This document shows positions 1 through 10,188 of a DNA stretch of 64,000 nucleotides, piece after piece. The position numbers and the translations under genes were made by a program. Each line of letters starts with the position of its first letter. Position 1 is the first letter of the stretch. The notes below the pieces were generated by a model that saw only the letters and a list, made by a program, of their open reading frames with translations, was not told the DNA's origin and searched no databases. Source of the stretch: Reyranellaceae bacterium (GTDB lineage: Bacteria > Pseudomonadota > Alphaproteobacteria > Reyranellales > Reyranellaceae); assembly GCA_022844045.1 (NCBI GenBank), contig JALHMM010000012.1:1-64000 (forward strand). Direction: 5' to 3'.

Positions 1-681
1 GATCGCCACGCCGCGCTCGGCCACCGGCGCGTCGATCGCGACGATCTCGCGGATCCGGCCGGGCCGCCGCGACAGCACGACGACGCGATCGGCCAGCCGC
101 GCCGCCTCGTCGAGATTGTGTGTCACGTAGAGCCGCGTGCCGCGCTCGCGCGCCCAGATCGACAGCAGGTCCTCCATCAAGAGCTCGCGCGTCTGCGCGT
201 CGAGCGCCGAGAGCGGCTCGTCGAGCAGCAGCACCGCCGGCCGTACCACCAGCGCGCGGGCGATGCCGACGCGCTGACGCATGCCACCGCTCAGCTGCTT
301 GGGCAGGGCCTGCGCGAAGTCGCCGAGCCCGGTGAGCGCCAGCGCCTCGCTGACGCGCTCCTGCCGCTGCCGCGCCGAGAGCGGGTGATGCTCCAGCGCC
401 AATGCCACATTGGCCTGCACCGTGCGCCAGGGCAGCAGGGCGAAATCCTGGAAGACGTAGGTAAACGGATTGAGCGAGTCCCGGCGCGTCTCGCCCAAGG
501 TGACGACGCGGCCGGCGCTCGGCTTCAGCAGCCCGCCGACGATGCCCAGCAGGGTGGACTTGCCGCAGCCCGACGGCCCGACCAGCACCACGGTCTCGCC
601 GTCGCGGATCGCGAGGTCGATGCTATCGAGGACGAGCAGCCCGTCGTAGCGATGCGTCACGCCCTCGATACGGATGTCCAT
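1..681 (-). CDS. ABC transporter ATP-binding protein, SsuB/TauB type (3' end cut by window edge)
   Basis: Energises import of a small organic or sulfonate-like solute from the cytoplasmic side of the membrane. The 227 codons present start with ATG at 681 and run off the left edge without a stop. All nucleotide-binding motifs are visible: Walker A GPSGCGKST (35-43), Q-loop Gln78, signature LSGGM (130-134), Walker B VLLLDEP (150-156) and H-loop His188. The order and spacing match the nitrate/sulfonate/taurine subfamily; the VFQDFALLPWRTV stretch is typical. It starts 9 bp after the aminotransferase stop, so the two may be co-transcribed. The permease and binding protein must lie outside the window, so the substrate is unknown. 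Confidence 0.88.
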   Translation of the reverse strand, partial: MDIRIEGVTHRYDGLLVLDSIDLAIRDGETVVLVGPSGCGKSTLLGIVGGLLKPSAGRVVTLGETRRDSLNPFTYVFQDFALLPWRTVQANVALALEHHPLSARQRQERVSEALALTGLGDFAQALPKQLSGGMRQRVGIARALVVRPAVLLLDEPLSALDAQTRELLMEDLLSIWARERGTRLYVTHNLDEAARLADRVVVLSRRPGRIREIVAIDAPVAERGVAI

Positions 682-690
682 GCGCGCGCT

Positions 691-2085
<1,395 letters not shown>

Positions 2086-2230
2086 GATGGACTCCTCGGG
2101 CACGCGGCACGGCGCACACTACCCGCGTTCCCTGCCGGCAGGGAAATACCTCTCGCGACATCACGTCCTATTTTAACAAGAAAAATTTGTTCTATTATGC
2201 CTTGCCGAGTTGGCGTGAAAGGCGGCCGCC

Positions 2231-3928
2231 ATGGCGATCGCGACGGGTAGCAAGGACGCGAAGGGCGGGGCGCCGTCCTTCGTCGACCTATTCACGCCCA
2301 AGCTCGTGACCGTCATGCGCGAGGGCTACAGCCTCGACGCGTTGCGCGCGGATGCGCTCGCCGGGCTGACCGTCGCGATCGTCGCGCTGCCGCTGTCGAT
2401 GGCTATCGCCATCGCCTCGGGCACGACGCCCGAGCGTGGGCTCTACACCGCGATCATTGGTGGCTTCCTGATCTCGGCGCTGGGCGGCAGCCGCTTCCAG
2501 ATCGGCGGGCCGGCGGGCGCCTTCATCGTGCTGGTTGCCGCGTGCGTGACGCGCCACGGCATCGACGGCCTGATCCTCGCCACGCTGCTATCCGGCGTGA
2601 TGCTGCTGGCGATCGGCCTGCTGCGGCTGGGCACCTTCATCAAGTTCATTCCGTATCCGGTGACGGTGGGATTCACGGCGGGCATCGCGCTGATCATCTT
2701 CGCCAGCCAGCTCAAGGATCTGCTCGGGCTGACGCTGTCGGTTCCCGAGCCCGGACCGTTCCTCGCCAAGCTCGATGTGCTGAGAGACGCGTTACCGACG
2801 GTCAACAGCGCGGCGGCCGGGCTGGCGCTTGGCACGATCGTCGTGATCGCGGGCTTGCGACGTCTGCGGCCGGGTTGGCCCGGCATGCTTGTCGCGGTCG
2901 TGCTCGCCTCGGTCGCGGCGAGCGTCCTCGAGCTGCCGGTGGAGACCATCGGCACGCGCTTCGGCGACATCCCCAGCAGTCTGCCACCGCCGAGCCTGCC
3001 TGATATCACCTGGGCGAAGGTCGTGGCCGTGCTGCCCGATGCGCTCGGCTTCGCGCTGCTGGGTGCCATCGAGTCGCTTCTCTCGGCCGTGGTCGCCGAC
3101 GGCATGACGGGACGACGGCATCGCTCGAACTGCGAGCTGGTCGCGCAGGGCGTGGCGAACATCGGATCGGCGCTGTTCGGCGGCATCTGCGCCACCGGCA
3201 CGATCGCGCGCACGGCGACCAACGTGCGCGCCGGCGCCCGCGGGCCGGTCGCGGGCATGCTGCACGCGCTCTTCCTGCTGCTCTTCCTGCTGATCGCCGC
3301 ACCGCTGGCGCGCCACATTCCGCTGCCGGCGCTCGCCGGCGTGCTGGCGGTGGTGGCCTGGGGCATGATCGAGACCCACGCGCTGGTTGCGTTGCTTCGC
3401 ACATCGTGGGGCGACGCCATCGTGCTCGCGGCGACCTTCCTGCTGACGGTGCTGCGCGATCTCACCGAGGGCATCGTCGTCGGCTTCACCATCGGCCTGC
3501 TGCTGTTCCTCGACCGCATGTCGCAAGCGATCCAGGTGCAGGGCGGCCGTGCATTGGTGCCCGATGATCGCGCCGACGAGTCGGGGCGCACGCCCTACGA
3601 TCCCGCCGCATCGCACGCCATCGATCGCGACACCGTCGTCTATCGCATCTCAGGCGCGTTCTTCTTCGGCTCGGCGGCGATGGTCGACGCCGTGCTCGAT
3701 CGTATCGGCGATCGCCATCGCACGCTGGTGCTGGATCTGGCCGGCGTGCCGTTCGTCGATTCGACGGCGGCGACGACCATCGCCGGCATCGCCGCCAAGG
3801 CGCGCCGTCGCGCCGGCCGCGTGGTGCTGACGGGCACGACCCGCGAGATGCGCCGAACCCTGATCGCCCACGGCGTGCGCCCGCCGTTGGTGCGGTTCAA
3901 AGCGACGGCGGAGAAACGGGAGGAGTAG
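2231..3928 (+). CDS. SulP family anion transporter with C-terminal STAS domain
   Basis: Inner-membrane secondary transporter for sulfate, bicarbonate or dicarboxylate, 565 residues. The N-terminal two thirds hold the SulP core, with the family stretch around residues 45-100 (LAGLTVAIVALPLSMAIA, then GGSRFQIGGPAGAF). About ten to twelve hydrophobic helices follow, ending near residue 420. The C-terminal 110 residues form a STAS domain (TLVLDLAGVPFVDSTAA). It is divergent from the aminotransferase across 145 bp that include an AT-rich patch near 2165-2200, the likely promoter region. Which anion is carried is not decidable; no carbonic anhydrase is adjacent. Confidence 0.9.
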   Translation: MAIATGSKDAKGGAPSFVDLFTPKLVTVMREGYSLDALRADALAGLTVAIVALPLSMAIAIASGTTPERGLYTAIIGGFLISALGGSRFQIGGPAGAFIVLVAACVTRHGIDGLILATLLSGVMLLAIGLLRLGTFIKFIPYPVTVGFTAGIALIIFASQLKDLLGLTLSVPEPGPFLAKLDVLRDALPTVNSAAAGLALGTIVVIAGLRRLRPGWPGMLVAVVLASVAASVLELPVETIGTRFGDIPSSLPPPSLPDITWAKVVAVLPDALGFALLGAIESLLSAVVADGMTGRRHRSNCELVAQGVANIGSALFGGICATGTIARTATNVRAGARGPVAGMLHALFLLLFLLIAAPLARHIPLPALAGVLAVVAWGMIETHALVALLRTSWGDAIVLAATFLLTVLRDLTEGIVVGFTIGLLLFLDRMSQAIQVQGGRALVPDDRADESGRTPYDPAASHAIDRDTVVYRISGAFFFGSAAMVDAVLDRIGDRHRTLVLDLAGVPFVDSTAATTIAGIAAKARRRAGRVVLTGTTREMRRTLIAHGVRPPLVRFKATAEKREE

Positions 3929-3940
3929 GTCTTGCGCTTT

Positions 3941-3973
3941 CCCCCCGCCTGCGGGCGTGCCGGCGGGCGGGGG
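3941..3973. repeat. G/C-rich inverted repeat between convergent genes
   Basis: An 8-bp CCCCCGCC arm (3942-3949) pairs with GGCGGGGG (3966-3973), with further imperfect pairing inside. It fills most of the 59-bp gap between the convergent SulP and acyl-CoA ligase genes. It may act as a two-way transcription barrier, but there is no T-tract, so I call it only a palindromic repeat. Confidence 0.45.
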
Positions 3974-3987
3974 AGGGCTGGGTGACT

Positions 3988-5730
3988 CTACTCGGCGGCC
4001 GGTGCCGCGGCCTTCTTCTTCGCCTCGAACTTTTCCTTCTCCTCGGCCTTGAGCTCCTTCTTGGACAGCTTGCCGACCGGGGTCTTGGGCAGTTCGTTGC
4101 GGATCTCGAAGGCGACCGGGAATTCGTGCTTGCCGATCTTGCCGGTGAGGTGGGCCTTCAGCTCGTCGAAGGTCAGGGTCTTGCCGGGCTTGAGCTTGAC
4201 GAACACCTTGGGCGCCTCGCCGCGATACTCGTCGGGGATGCCGATGACGATGCACTCCTCGACCGCGGGATGCTCGTAGGTCGCTTCCTCGATCATGCGC
4301 GGATAGACGTTGTAGCCGGAGGAGATGATCAGGTCCTTCGAGCGGTCGACGAGGTAGAGCCAGCCGTCGTCGTCCATGTAGCCCATATCGCCGGTGCGCA
4401 GGCCCTTCCAGTTGCTGCTCGGCGTGGTGAACAGGACCTTGTCGCTCTCGTCCTGCTTCTTCCAGTAGCCCTTCATCACCTGCGGGCCGATGATGCAGAC
4501 CTCGCCGACATTGTCCTTGCCAGCCGGCAGCACCTTGGTGCCATCCTCGAGCGAGCGGATCTCGATGATCGTGCCGGGCATCGGCAGGCCGCACGAGCCG
4601 ACACGGCGCACGCTCTTGTCGACCGGGCAGATCGCGCCGGTGGGCGAGGTCTCGGTCAGGCCGTAGCCCTCAATCAGCGTCGCGCCGGTGAGCTTCTCGA
4701 AGCTCTGCTGCACTTCCACCGGAAGCGGCGCGCCACCCGACATGCAGATCTTCAGCGACGAGAGGTCGAGTTCCTTCGCCTTGGGGTGCTTGTTGATCGC
4801 GGTGTAGAGCGTCGGCACGCCGGGGAGGAAGGTGGGTTTCTTCTTGCCCAGGTCGTTGACGATCATGTCGACGTCGGGCCGCGGATAGAGGATCAGCTGG
4901 TTGCCGTTGCGCACCGCGCCCAACATGATTCCTGACAGCGCGTAGATGTGGAACAGCGGCAGCACGCAGACGATCTTCTCCGTGCCGGGCTTGGTGTAGG
5001 GCGTCGTCCACGCCTGGCCCTGGCTCATCGCCGCCATGATGCAGCCATGCGTCAGCATCGCCGCCTTGGGCAGGCCGGTGGTGCCGCCGGTGTACTGCAG
5101 CAGCGCGACCTCCTCCCAGAGGTTGTCGCCCAGCTTGTGGCTGATGTACTTGCCGTCGTTGGCCAGCAGATCCTTGAACGCCATGTGCTTGTCGTCGCGC
5201 GGCCACTTCGAGATGTCGGCCTTCTTGGCGATCGGATAGAGCCAATTCTTCGGCCAGGGCAGGAAGTCGGCGATCGAGCCGACGATCAGCTTCTTCAGCC
5301 GCGTCTTGCCGAGCATGCCGGCCATGTTGGGGTAGAGCGCCTTGACGTCGAGCGTGACCAGGAAGTCGGTCTCGGAGTCGCCGATCTTGAACTCGAGCTC
5401 GCGCGCGGCGTCGAGCGGCGAGTAGTTCACCACCCGGCCGCCGGCCTTGAGGATGCCGAAGAAGGCGATGATGTAGTGCGGCGTGTTGGGCAGGTAGAGG
5501 CCGACATGCACGCCCGGCTTCACGCCCAGCTTCTGAAAGCCGGCGGCGGCGCGGTCGGAGAGTTCCTTGTACTCCTTGAAGGTGGTGATCTTGTCGAGGA
5601 AGTCGGTCAGCGGCCGGTCGCCATACTTGGCGCAGGCCTCCTCGAAGGCCTCGTGCAGGCTCTGCTTGGGTATGTCGAGATCCCAGGACACGCCCTGCGG
5701 ATAGCTCTTCACCCAGGGATAGTTCGCCAT
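3988..5730 (-). CDS. Long-chain fatty acid--CoA ligase (AMP-binding)
   Basis: Activates a fatty or other carboxylic acid to its CoA ester through an acyl-adenylate, feeding beta-oxidation; 580 residues. Visible ANL motifs: P-loop YTGGTTGLPKAAM (213-225), GYGLTETSP, RTGDMGY, DRSKDLIISSGYN, and the adenylation Lys in KTPVGKLSKK near the C terminus. A Lys/Glu/Ala-rich tail of about 20 residues extends past the usual end. GGGAGG precedes ATG 5730. It stands alone, divergent from the TRAP operon across 203 bp, so the acid imported by that transporter could be a substrate, though this is inference. Confidence 0.9.
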   Translation of the reverse strand: MANYPWVKSYPQGVSWDLDIPKQSLHEAFEEACAKYGDRPLTDFLDKITTFKEYKELSDRAAAGFQKLGVKPGVHVGLYLPNTPHYIIAFFGILKAGGRVVNYSPLDAARELEFKIGDSETDFLVTLDVKALYPNMAGMLGKTRLKKLIVGSIADFLPWPKNWLYPIAKKADISKWPRDDKHMAFKDLLANDGKYISHKLGDNLWEEVALLQYTGGTTGLPKAAMLTHGCIMAAMSQGQAWTTPYTKPGTEKIVCVLPLFHIYALSGIMLGAVRNGNQLILYPRPDVDMIVNDLGKKKPTFLPGVPTLYTAINKHPKAKELDLSSLKICMSGGAPLPVEVQQSFEKLTGATLIEGYGLTETSPTGAICPVDKSVRRVGSCGLPMPGTIIEIRSLEDGTKVLPAGKDNVGEVCIIGPQVMKGYWKKQDESDKVLFTTPSSNWKGLRTGDMGYMDDDGWLYLVDRSKDLIISSGYNVYPRMIEEATYEHPAVEECIVIGIPDEYRGEAPKVFVKLKPGKTLTFDELKAHLTGKIGKHEFPVAFEIRNELPKTPVGKLSKKELKAEEKEKFEAKKKAAAPAAE

Positions 5731-5933
5731 TCCAGCCTCCCGATGCCGCCCGCAGGGGCGCAGCTTGTTTCGTTGAGCGGACTATGTGAGGGCCGCGCGC
5801 GAAGGGTCAAGTGCCGATGGCACGCGCAAAGTCACCAAATGGCGTAGGGTCACTATTCGCTTGCAGGTACTTCGCGCGACAGCGAGACTTCTTCTTATAA
5901 ACGGCCGTTCATAGGGCCGATGGGAGGCTATTG

Positions 5934-6938
5934 ATGACCATGTTGAGACGGTGGTTTGTGGGCGCGTCGTTGCTCGCCGCGGTGGCCGCGCCGGCGCACG
6001 CGCAGGAGCAATGGAAGGTCGCGTCGGCGGCGCAGCCCGGCACGGTGCTGATCGGCTTCGTCGACACTTTCGCCGCCAACGCCACGAAGGCGTCGGGCGG
6101 CAAGCTCGTCGTCGAGCGGCAGTTCGTCGCCAGCGAGCAGGAGATCGCGACCCAGCTGGTGCGCGGCCGCCTGCAGATCGGCAGCGTCTCGGCGGCGGGC
6201 ATGTCGGTCCTGATCCCCGAGGGCGCGGTGCTCAACACGCCGTTCCTGTGGGCCAGCAAGGCCGAGCGCGACTATGTCACCGACAGCTACGCGTTGCCGG
6301 TCTTGCGCAAGATCTACGAGGACAAGGGCGTGGTCATCATCGGCCACAGCGAGGTCGGCTTCAACGGCGTGGTCTGCAAGTCCGCCTGCCCGACTCCCGC
6401 CAGCCTGAAGGGGCTGAAGGCGCGCGTGGCGCCGACACCGGCGTCCCGGATGTTCTGGAACCAGCTCGGCGGCAACAGCGTGCAGCTGCCGCTGTCGGAG
6501 CTGTTCCCGGCACTCGAACAGAACCTGGTCGTGGCGTGCGACCTGCCATTCTCGTATTACGTCACCACCCCGGCGGCGACGAGCGCGCCGTATTTCGTCG
6601 ACACGCAGCATCTCCATCACCCGGCCTTCGTGATGGTCAATAAGGGCCTGTGGGACCGCCTGCCCAAGGACGTGCAGGAAGGCTTGATGAAGTCGCCGGT
6701 GCCGACCGCGGAGACCCGCAAGGCCGTCGACGCGGAGCTGGACGGGCGGATCGCCGAGTTCCGCAAGAAGGGCGGCACTTATGTCGAGCTCACCGACGAG
6801 CAGCGCGCGGAATGGCGCAAGCTGGTCGAACCCGGCCAGCTCGAGCTGATCAAGTCCATCGGTGGCCGGGCGGAGGAGGTCTTCGCCGCCATCCAGAAGG
6901 GCAAGCAGGAGTTCGCGGCCAAGAACAAGAAGAACTGA
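5934..6938 (+). CDS. TRAP transporter solute-binding protein (DctP/TAXI-like family)
   Basis: Periplasmic receptor that captures a carboxylate and hands it to the DctQM membrane complex encoded next; 334 residues. Residues 1-23 are a Sec signal peptide ending AHA. The DctP ligand Arg is expected in the KARVAPTPASRMFW stretch. Two cysteines (VCKSACPTPAS) could form a disulfide. ATG 5934 was chosen over the TTG just before it because GGGAGG lies six bases upstream. The next gene begins 84 bp on, and the order P-Q-M is standard. A paralogue with roughly half of its residues identical lies at 8969-9970 on the other strand. Confidence 0.9.
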   Translation: MTMLRRWFVGASLLAAVAAPAHAQEQWKVASAAQPGTVLIGFVDTFAANATKASGGKLVVERQFVASEQEIATQLVRGRLQIGSVSAAGMSVLIPEGAVLNTPFLWASKAERDYVTDSYALPVLRKIYEDKGVVIIGHSEVGFNGVVCKSACPTPASLKGLKARVAPTPASRMFWNQLGGNSVQLPLSELFPALEQNLVVACDLPFSYYVTTPAATSAPYFVDTQHLHHPAFVMVNKGLWDRLPKDVQEGLMKSPVPTAETRKAVDAELDGRIAEFRKKGGTYVELTDEQRAEWRKLVEPGQLELIKSIGGRAEEVFAAIQKGKQEFAAKNKKN

Positions 6939-7022
6939 GCGTCGCATAGAGTCTAGCGGGGGCCTTCGGGCGCCCCGCGCCGGACCGTGCGAGGATCGGG
7001 CGCGCCACAGGGAGAGCGAGTA

Positions 7023-7523
7023 GTGCAGTCCTATGTCCATCGGGGCCTGACCTGGCTGTTCCGGGTCGAGGTCGTCATCGCCTGCACGGCCTTCGTGCTG
7101 GTCGCGGTCGCGCTCTTCGCCGACGTCTTGGGGCGGGAGCTTTTCGGCAACGGAATCTTCGGTGCCCAGCGTTTCGCTGTTTACTGCACCGCGATCGCCG
7201 GTCTGCTGGGCTTCACCATCGTCGTCCATAGCGGCGGGCATCTGCGTGTCGGCGCCGTCGACCGCATGTTCCCGGCGGCGTGGCACCCCGTGATGACGCG
7301 CGTTGGCGACGTGATCTCGGCCGTGATCTGTCTCGGGCTCGGCGTCTACGCTTTCGAGTTCGTGCAGAACTCCTACCGGCTGGGCGAGACGGGCATGGCG
7401 ATCCAGATCAAGCTGTGGCCCATCCAGAGCGTGATCCCCTACATCTTCTTCGCATCGGCGCTGCGCTACCTCGCCTTCGCGGCTTTCCCCGCCATCCGTC
7501 CTGAAGAGAAGGAGGGCGAGTGA
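7023..7523 (+). CDS. TRAP transporter small permease (DctQ)
   Basis: Small membrane subunit of the TRAP carrier, 166 residues with about four transmembrane helices (VVIACTAFVLVAVALFADV, a second near IAGLLGFTIVV, then the RVGDVISAVICLGLGVYAF segment, and a last near YIFFASALRYLAF). The start is GTG 7023, preceded by AGGGAGAGCGA; an earlier in-frame start would add a non-conserved leader. Its TGA overlaps the ATG of dctM (TGATG), which implies translational coupling. The family is sequence-variable, so the call rests mainly on topology and on its place between dctP and dctM. Confidence 0.88.
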   Translation: MQSYVHRGLTWLFRVEVVIACTAFVLVAVALFADVLGRELFGNGIFGAQRFAVYCTAIAGLLGFTIVVHSGGHLRVGAVDRMFPAAWHPVMTRVGDVISAVICLGLGVYAFEFVQNSYRLGETGMAIQIKLWPIQSVIPYIFFASALRYLAFAAFPAIRPEEKEGE

Positions 7524-8887
7524 TGAGCAGCGTCGCCGCCGCCACCCGCTCGACCGGCACCTGGATCGCCGCGGGCCTCCTCATATTCGTCGCGATCCTG
7601 GGGTTCACGGGCGGGCTGTCGCACCAGGTCGCGATCTTCTTTTGCCTCGTGCTGGCGCTGCTGTTTCTGCGCCAGCCGGTGGTGCTGCTGCTCGCCGTGG
7701 CGACGGCGTTCACCCACGCCTACTTCGCCAAGAACAGCAAGGTCGAGTTCCTGATCCAGGATGTCTGGTTCACGGTCGACCGCGAGGTGCTGCTGTCGAT
7801 CCCCATGTTCATGCTGGCGGGCGCGCTGATGACCCGCGGCTCGATCGCGCAGCGGCTGATCGACGTCATGCTGGCGCTGACGCGGCCGCTCCCCGGCGGC
7901 ATGGGCATCGCCGCCGTGCTGGGCTGCGCGGTGTTCGCGGCGATTTCGGGATCGTCGATCGTCACCATGCTGGCGATCGGCTCGATCATGTATCCGGCGC
8001 TGCTGCGCACCGGCTACGACCGCGCCTTCTCCATCGGCCTGATCTGTTCGGCCGGCACGCTGGGCATCATGATTCCACCGTCGATCCCCATGATCCTCTA
8101 CGCGATCATGACCGACGTCTCGATCACCCATCTGTTCGCCGGCGGCATCGGGCCGGGTCTGCTGCTGACTCTGCTGTTCGCGCTTTACTCCTACGCCGCC
8201 AACCGCAAGCGCGAGACCCAGCCCTGGAGCCTGACCGAGATCGGCGGCGCGCTGAAACGTGGTGTGCTGGCGATGTTCCTGCCGGTGCTGCTGCTGGGCG
8301 GCATTTATACCGGCTACTTCACGCCGACGGAGTCCGCGGCGCTGTCGCTGGTCTACGCCCTCGTGGTCGAGATCTTCGTACACCGCGAGATGAAGCTGCG
8401 CGACTACGGCACCGTCGTCTACGAGACCGTGAAGCTGCTCGGCACCTTGCTGCCGCTACTGGCGATCGCCGCCAGCCTGAACACGATCCTCGACTACGAG
8501 GGCATCGCCAAGGGCTGGGTGGAGTACGTCAAGGGCAACATCGAAAGTCCGACGCTGCTGATGTTCGGCATCAACGTGCTGCTGGTCATCGTAGGCTGCC
8601 TGATGGACGCGGGTTCGGCGATCCTGATCTTCTCGCCGCTGCTGCTGCCGCTGGCGCAGGCCGCCGGCTACGATCCCGTGCACTTCGGCATCATCATGAC
8701 CGCCAATCTGGAGATCGGCTACCTGACGCCGCCGGTCGGCCTGAACCTGATCGTGGCGATGGCCGCGTTCCGCGAGAACTTCCTGTTCATCTGCAAGGCG
8801 GTGATTCCCTTCGTGCTGATCATGCTGGGCTGGCTCGTGCTGGTCTGCGCCTGGCCGCCGCTGACGATGTACTTCGTCGGCAAGTGA
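7523..8887 (+). CDS. TRAP transporter large permease (DctM)
   Basis: Main transport subunit, 454 residues with about twelve hydrophobic helices; moves the solute with sodium co-transport in this family. Typical DctM stretches are visible: LLSIPMFMLAGALM, GSSIVTMLAIGSIMYPAL, GTLGIMIPPSIPMILYAI and, near the end, NLEIGYLTPPVGLNL. ATG 7523 overlaps the stop of dctQ and has GGAGGGCGAG upstream. The operon ends here at a strong hairpin terminator. Confidence 0.93.
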   Translation: MSSVAAATRSTGTWIAAGLLIFVAILGFTGGLSHQVAIFFCLVLALLFLRQPVVLLLAVATAFTHAYFAKNSKVEFLIQDVWFTVDREVLLSIPMFMLAGALMTRGSIAQRLIDVMLALTRPLPGGMGIAAVLGCAVFAAISGSSIVTMLAIGSIMYPALLRTGYDRAFSIGLICSAGTLGIMIPPSIPMILYAIMTDVSITHLFAGGIGPGLLLTLLFALYSYAANRKRETQPWSLTEIGGALKRGVLAMFLPVLLLGGIYTGYFTPTESAALSLVYALVVEIFVHREMKLRDYGTVVYETVKLLGTLLPLLAIAASLNTILDYEGIAKGWVEYVKGNIESPTLLMFGINVLLVIVGCLMDAGSAILIFSPLLLPLAQAAGYDPVHFGIIMTANLEIGYLTPPVGLNLIVAMAAFRENFLFICKAVIPFVLIMLGWLVLVCAWPPLTMYFVGK

Positions 8888-8915
8888 ACCAGGCCCGCGC
8901 GCGGGCCGAATGAAA

Positions 8916-8948
8916 AGCGGCGCGCCCCTTGGGGCGCGCCGCTCTAAT
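8916..8948. terminator. Bidirectional rho-independent terminator between dctM and second dctP
   Basis: A perfect 13-bp stem AGCGGCGCGCCCC (8916-8928), a TT loop, and its complement (8931-8943). It is followed by CTAATTTTGG on the plus strand and by TTTTCATT on the minus strand, so it can stop transcripts from both convergent genes. A separate 16-bp G/C palindrome lies just upstream at 8892-8907. Confidence 0.85.
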
Positions 8949-8968
8949 TTTGGGGACTGGCGGGCGCG

Positions 8969-9970
8969 TCAGCGCTTCATCGCCGCGAACTCCTTCTTGC
9001 CCTTCTGGATGGCGTCGAATAGCTCCTGCGCGCGACCGCCCATGCTCTTGACGAGGTCGGGCAGGCCGGGCTCGACCAGCTTGCGCCATTCCGCGCGCTG
9101 CGCGTCGGTGAGCTCGTGCACGAAGCCGCCCTTCTTGCGGAACTCCTCGATCTTCACCTTCTCGTCGTCGTCGACCATCTTGCGGAACTTGTTGGGCGAT
9201 GGCAGCGCTTTCTCGATCTTGTCGCGGGTCTCCGCCGGCAGCTTGTCCCACAGCGCCTTGTTGACCACGAAGATGGCGGCGTGGTGCAGATGGCGGGTGT
9301 GCACATAGTGCGGCGCCGAAGTCGCCGCCGGCGTGGTGATGTAGAACAGGAATGGCAGATCGGCGCCGGACACCAGGTTCTGCTCCAGGCCGGGCCACGC
9401 TTCGGTCAGCGGCATCTGCACGCCGTTGGCGCCCAGCTGTTGCCAGAACATCTTCGACGCTGGCGTCGGTGCCACGCGGACCTTCATGCCCTTGACGCTC
9501 GCCGGGGTCAGGCACGCGGTCTTGCAGACGACGTCGTTCCAGCCGACATCGGCCATCAGCAGCAGGTGCACGCCCTTCTCGGCGTAGATGCTGCGCATGA
9601 TCGGCAGGGCGTACTTGTCGGTGACGTAGATGCGCTCGGCGTCCGACGACCAGAGATAGGGCAGGCTGACGACGATGCCGTCGGGCACTGAGATCGCTCC
9701 GCCGGCGGGCGAGCTCGCGCCCATCTGCAGCCGGCCGCGGATCAGCTGCTGGAACATCTCCTGCTCGTTGCCGACGAACTGGCGTTCGACCTTGATCTTG
9801 CCATCGGCGTTGGCGTTCACGACGCCGATGATCTCCTCGATGATGCTGAGCAGCACCGAACCCGGTTGGGCCGCCGAGGCGAGTTTCCAGGGTTCCTGGG
9901 CGGCGGCCGGCAGTGCCAGACCAGCCGCCACCGCACCGATCACGGCAGCGCGGCGAAGCAGACGACGCAT
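8969..9970 (-). CDS. TRAP transporter solute-binding protein, second paralogue
   Basis: Periplasmic binding protein of 333 residues with a signal peptide (RRAAVIGAVAAGLALPAAAQ). It aligns along its whole length with the product at 5934-6938, sharing ERQFV, RGRLQ, VRVAPTPAS, QNLV, TTPAATSAP and AEWRKLVEPG. I chose ATG 9970 because AGGAGGAAAC lies upstream; the frame stays open further but has no signal there. No membrane subunits accompany it, so it probably shares DctQM at 7023-8887, perhaps for a related ligand or under other conditions. It is transcribed toward the operon and ends at the shared terminator. Confidence 0.88.
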   Translation of the reverse strand: MRRLLRRAAVIGAVAAGLALPAAAQEPWKLASAAQPGSVLLSIIEEIIGVVNANADGKIKVERQFVGNEQEMFQQLIRGRLQMGASSPAGGAISVPDGIVVSLPYLWSSDAERIYVTDKYALPIMRSIYAEKGVHLLLMADVGWNDVVCKTACLTPASVKGMKVRVAPTPASKMFWQQLGANGVQMPLTEAWPGLEQNLVSGADLPFLFYITTPAATSAPHYVHTRHLHHAAIFVVNKALWDKLPAETRDKIEKALPSPNKFRKMVDDDEKVKIEEFRKKGGFVHELTDAQRAEWRKLVEPGLPDLVKSMGGRAQELFDAIQKGKKEFAAMKR

Positions 9971-10188
9971 GTTGGTGTTTCCTCCTGACAGATTGGCGCC
10001 AGTTAGCTGACGCATTGAGGCAGTATCCGCATGGGGCCGCAGCGTCGTCAAATGGGCGGTTGGGGGCATTGCATGATCTGATTTATTAAAAAGTATTGAT
10101 AATATTTTGATTCAATGAGATAATATGATTAGTTTAGTGCCCTCTATCGCCGCCTCATCGCGGCCAACTAATTCCGCAGGCGCCCCCG

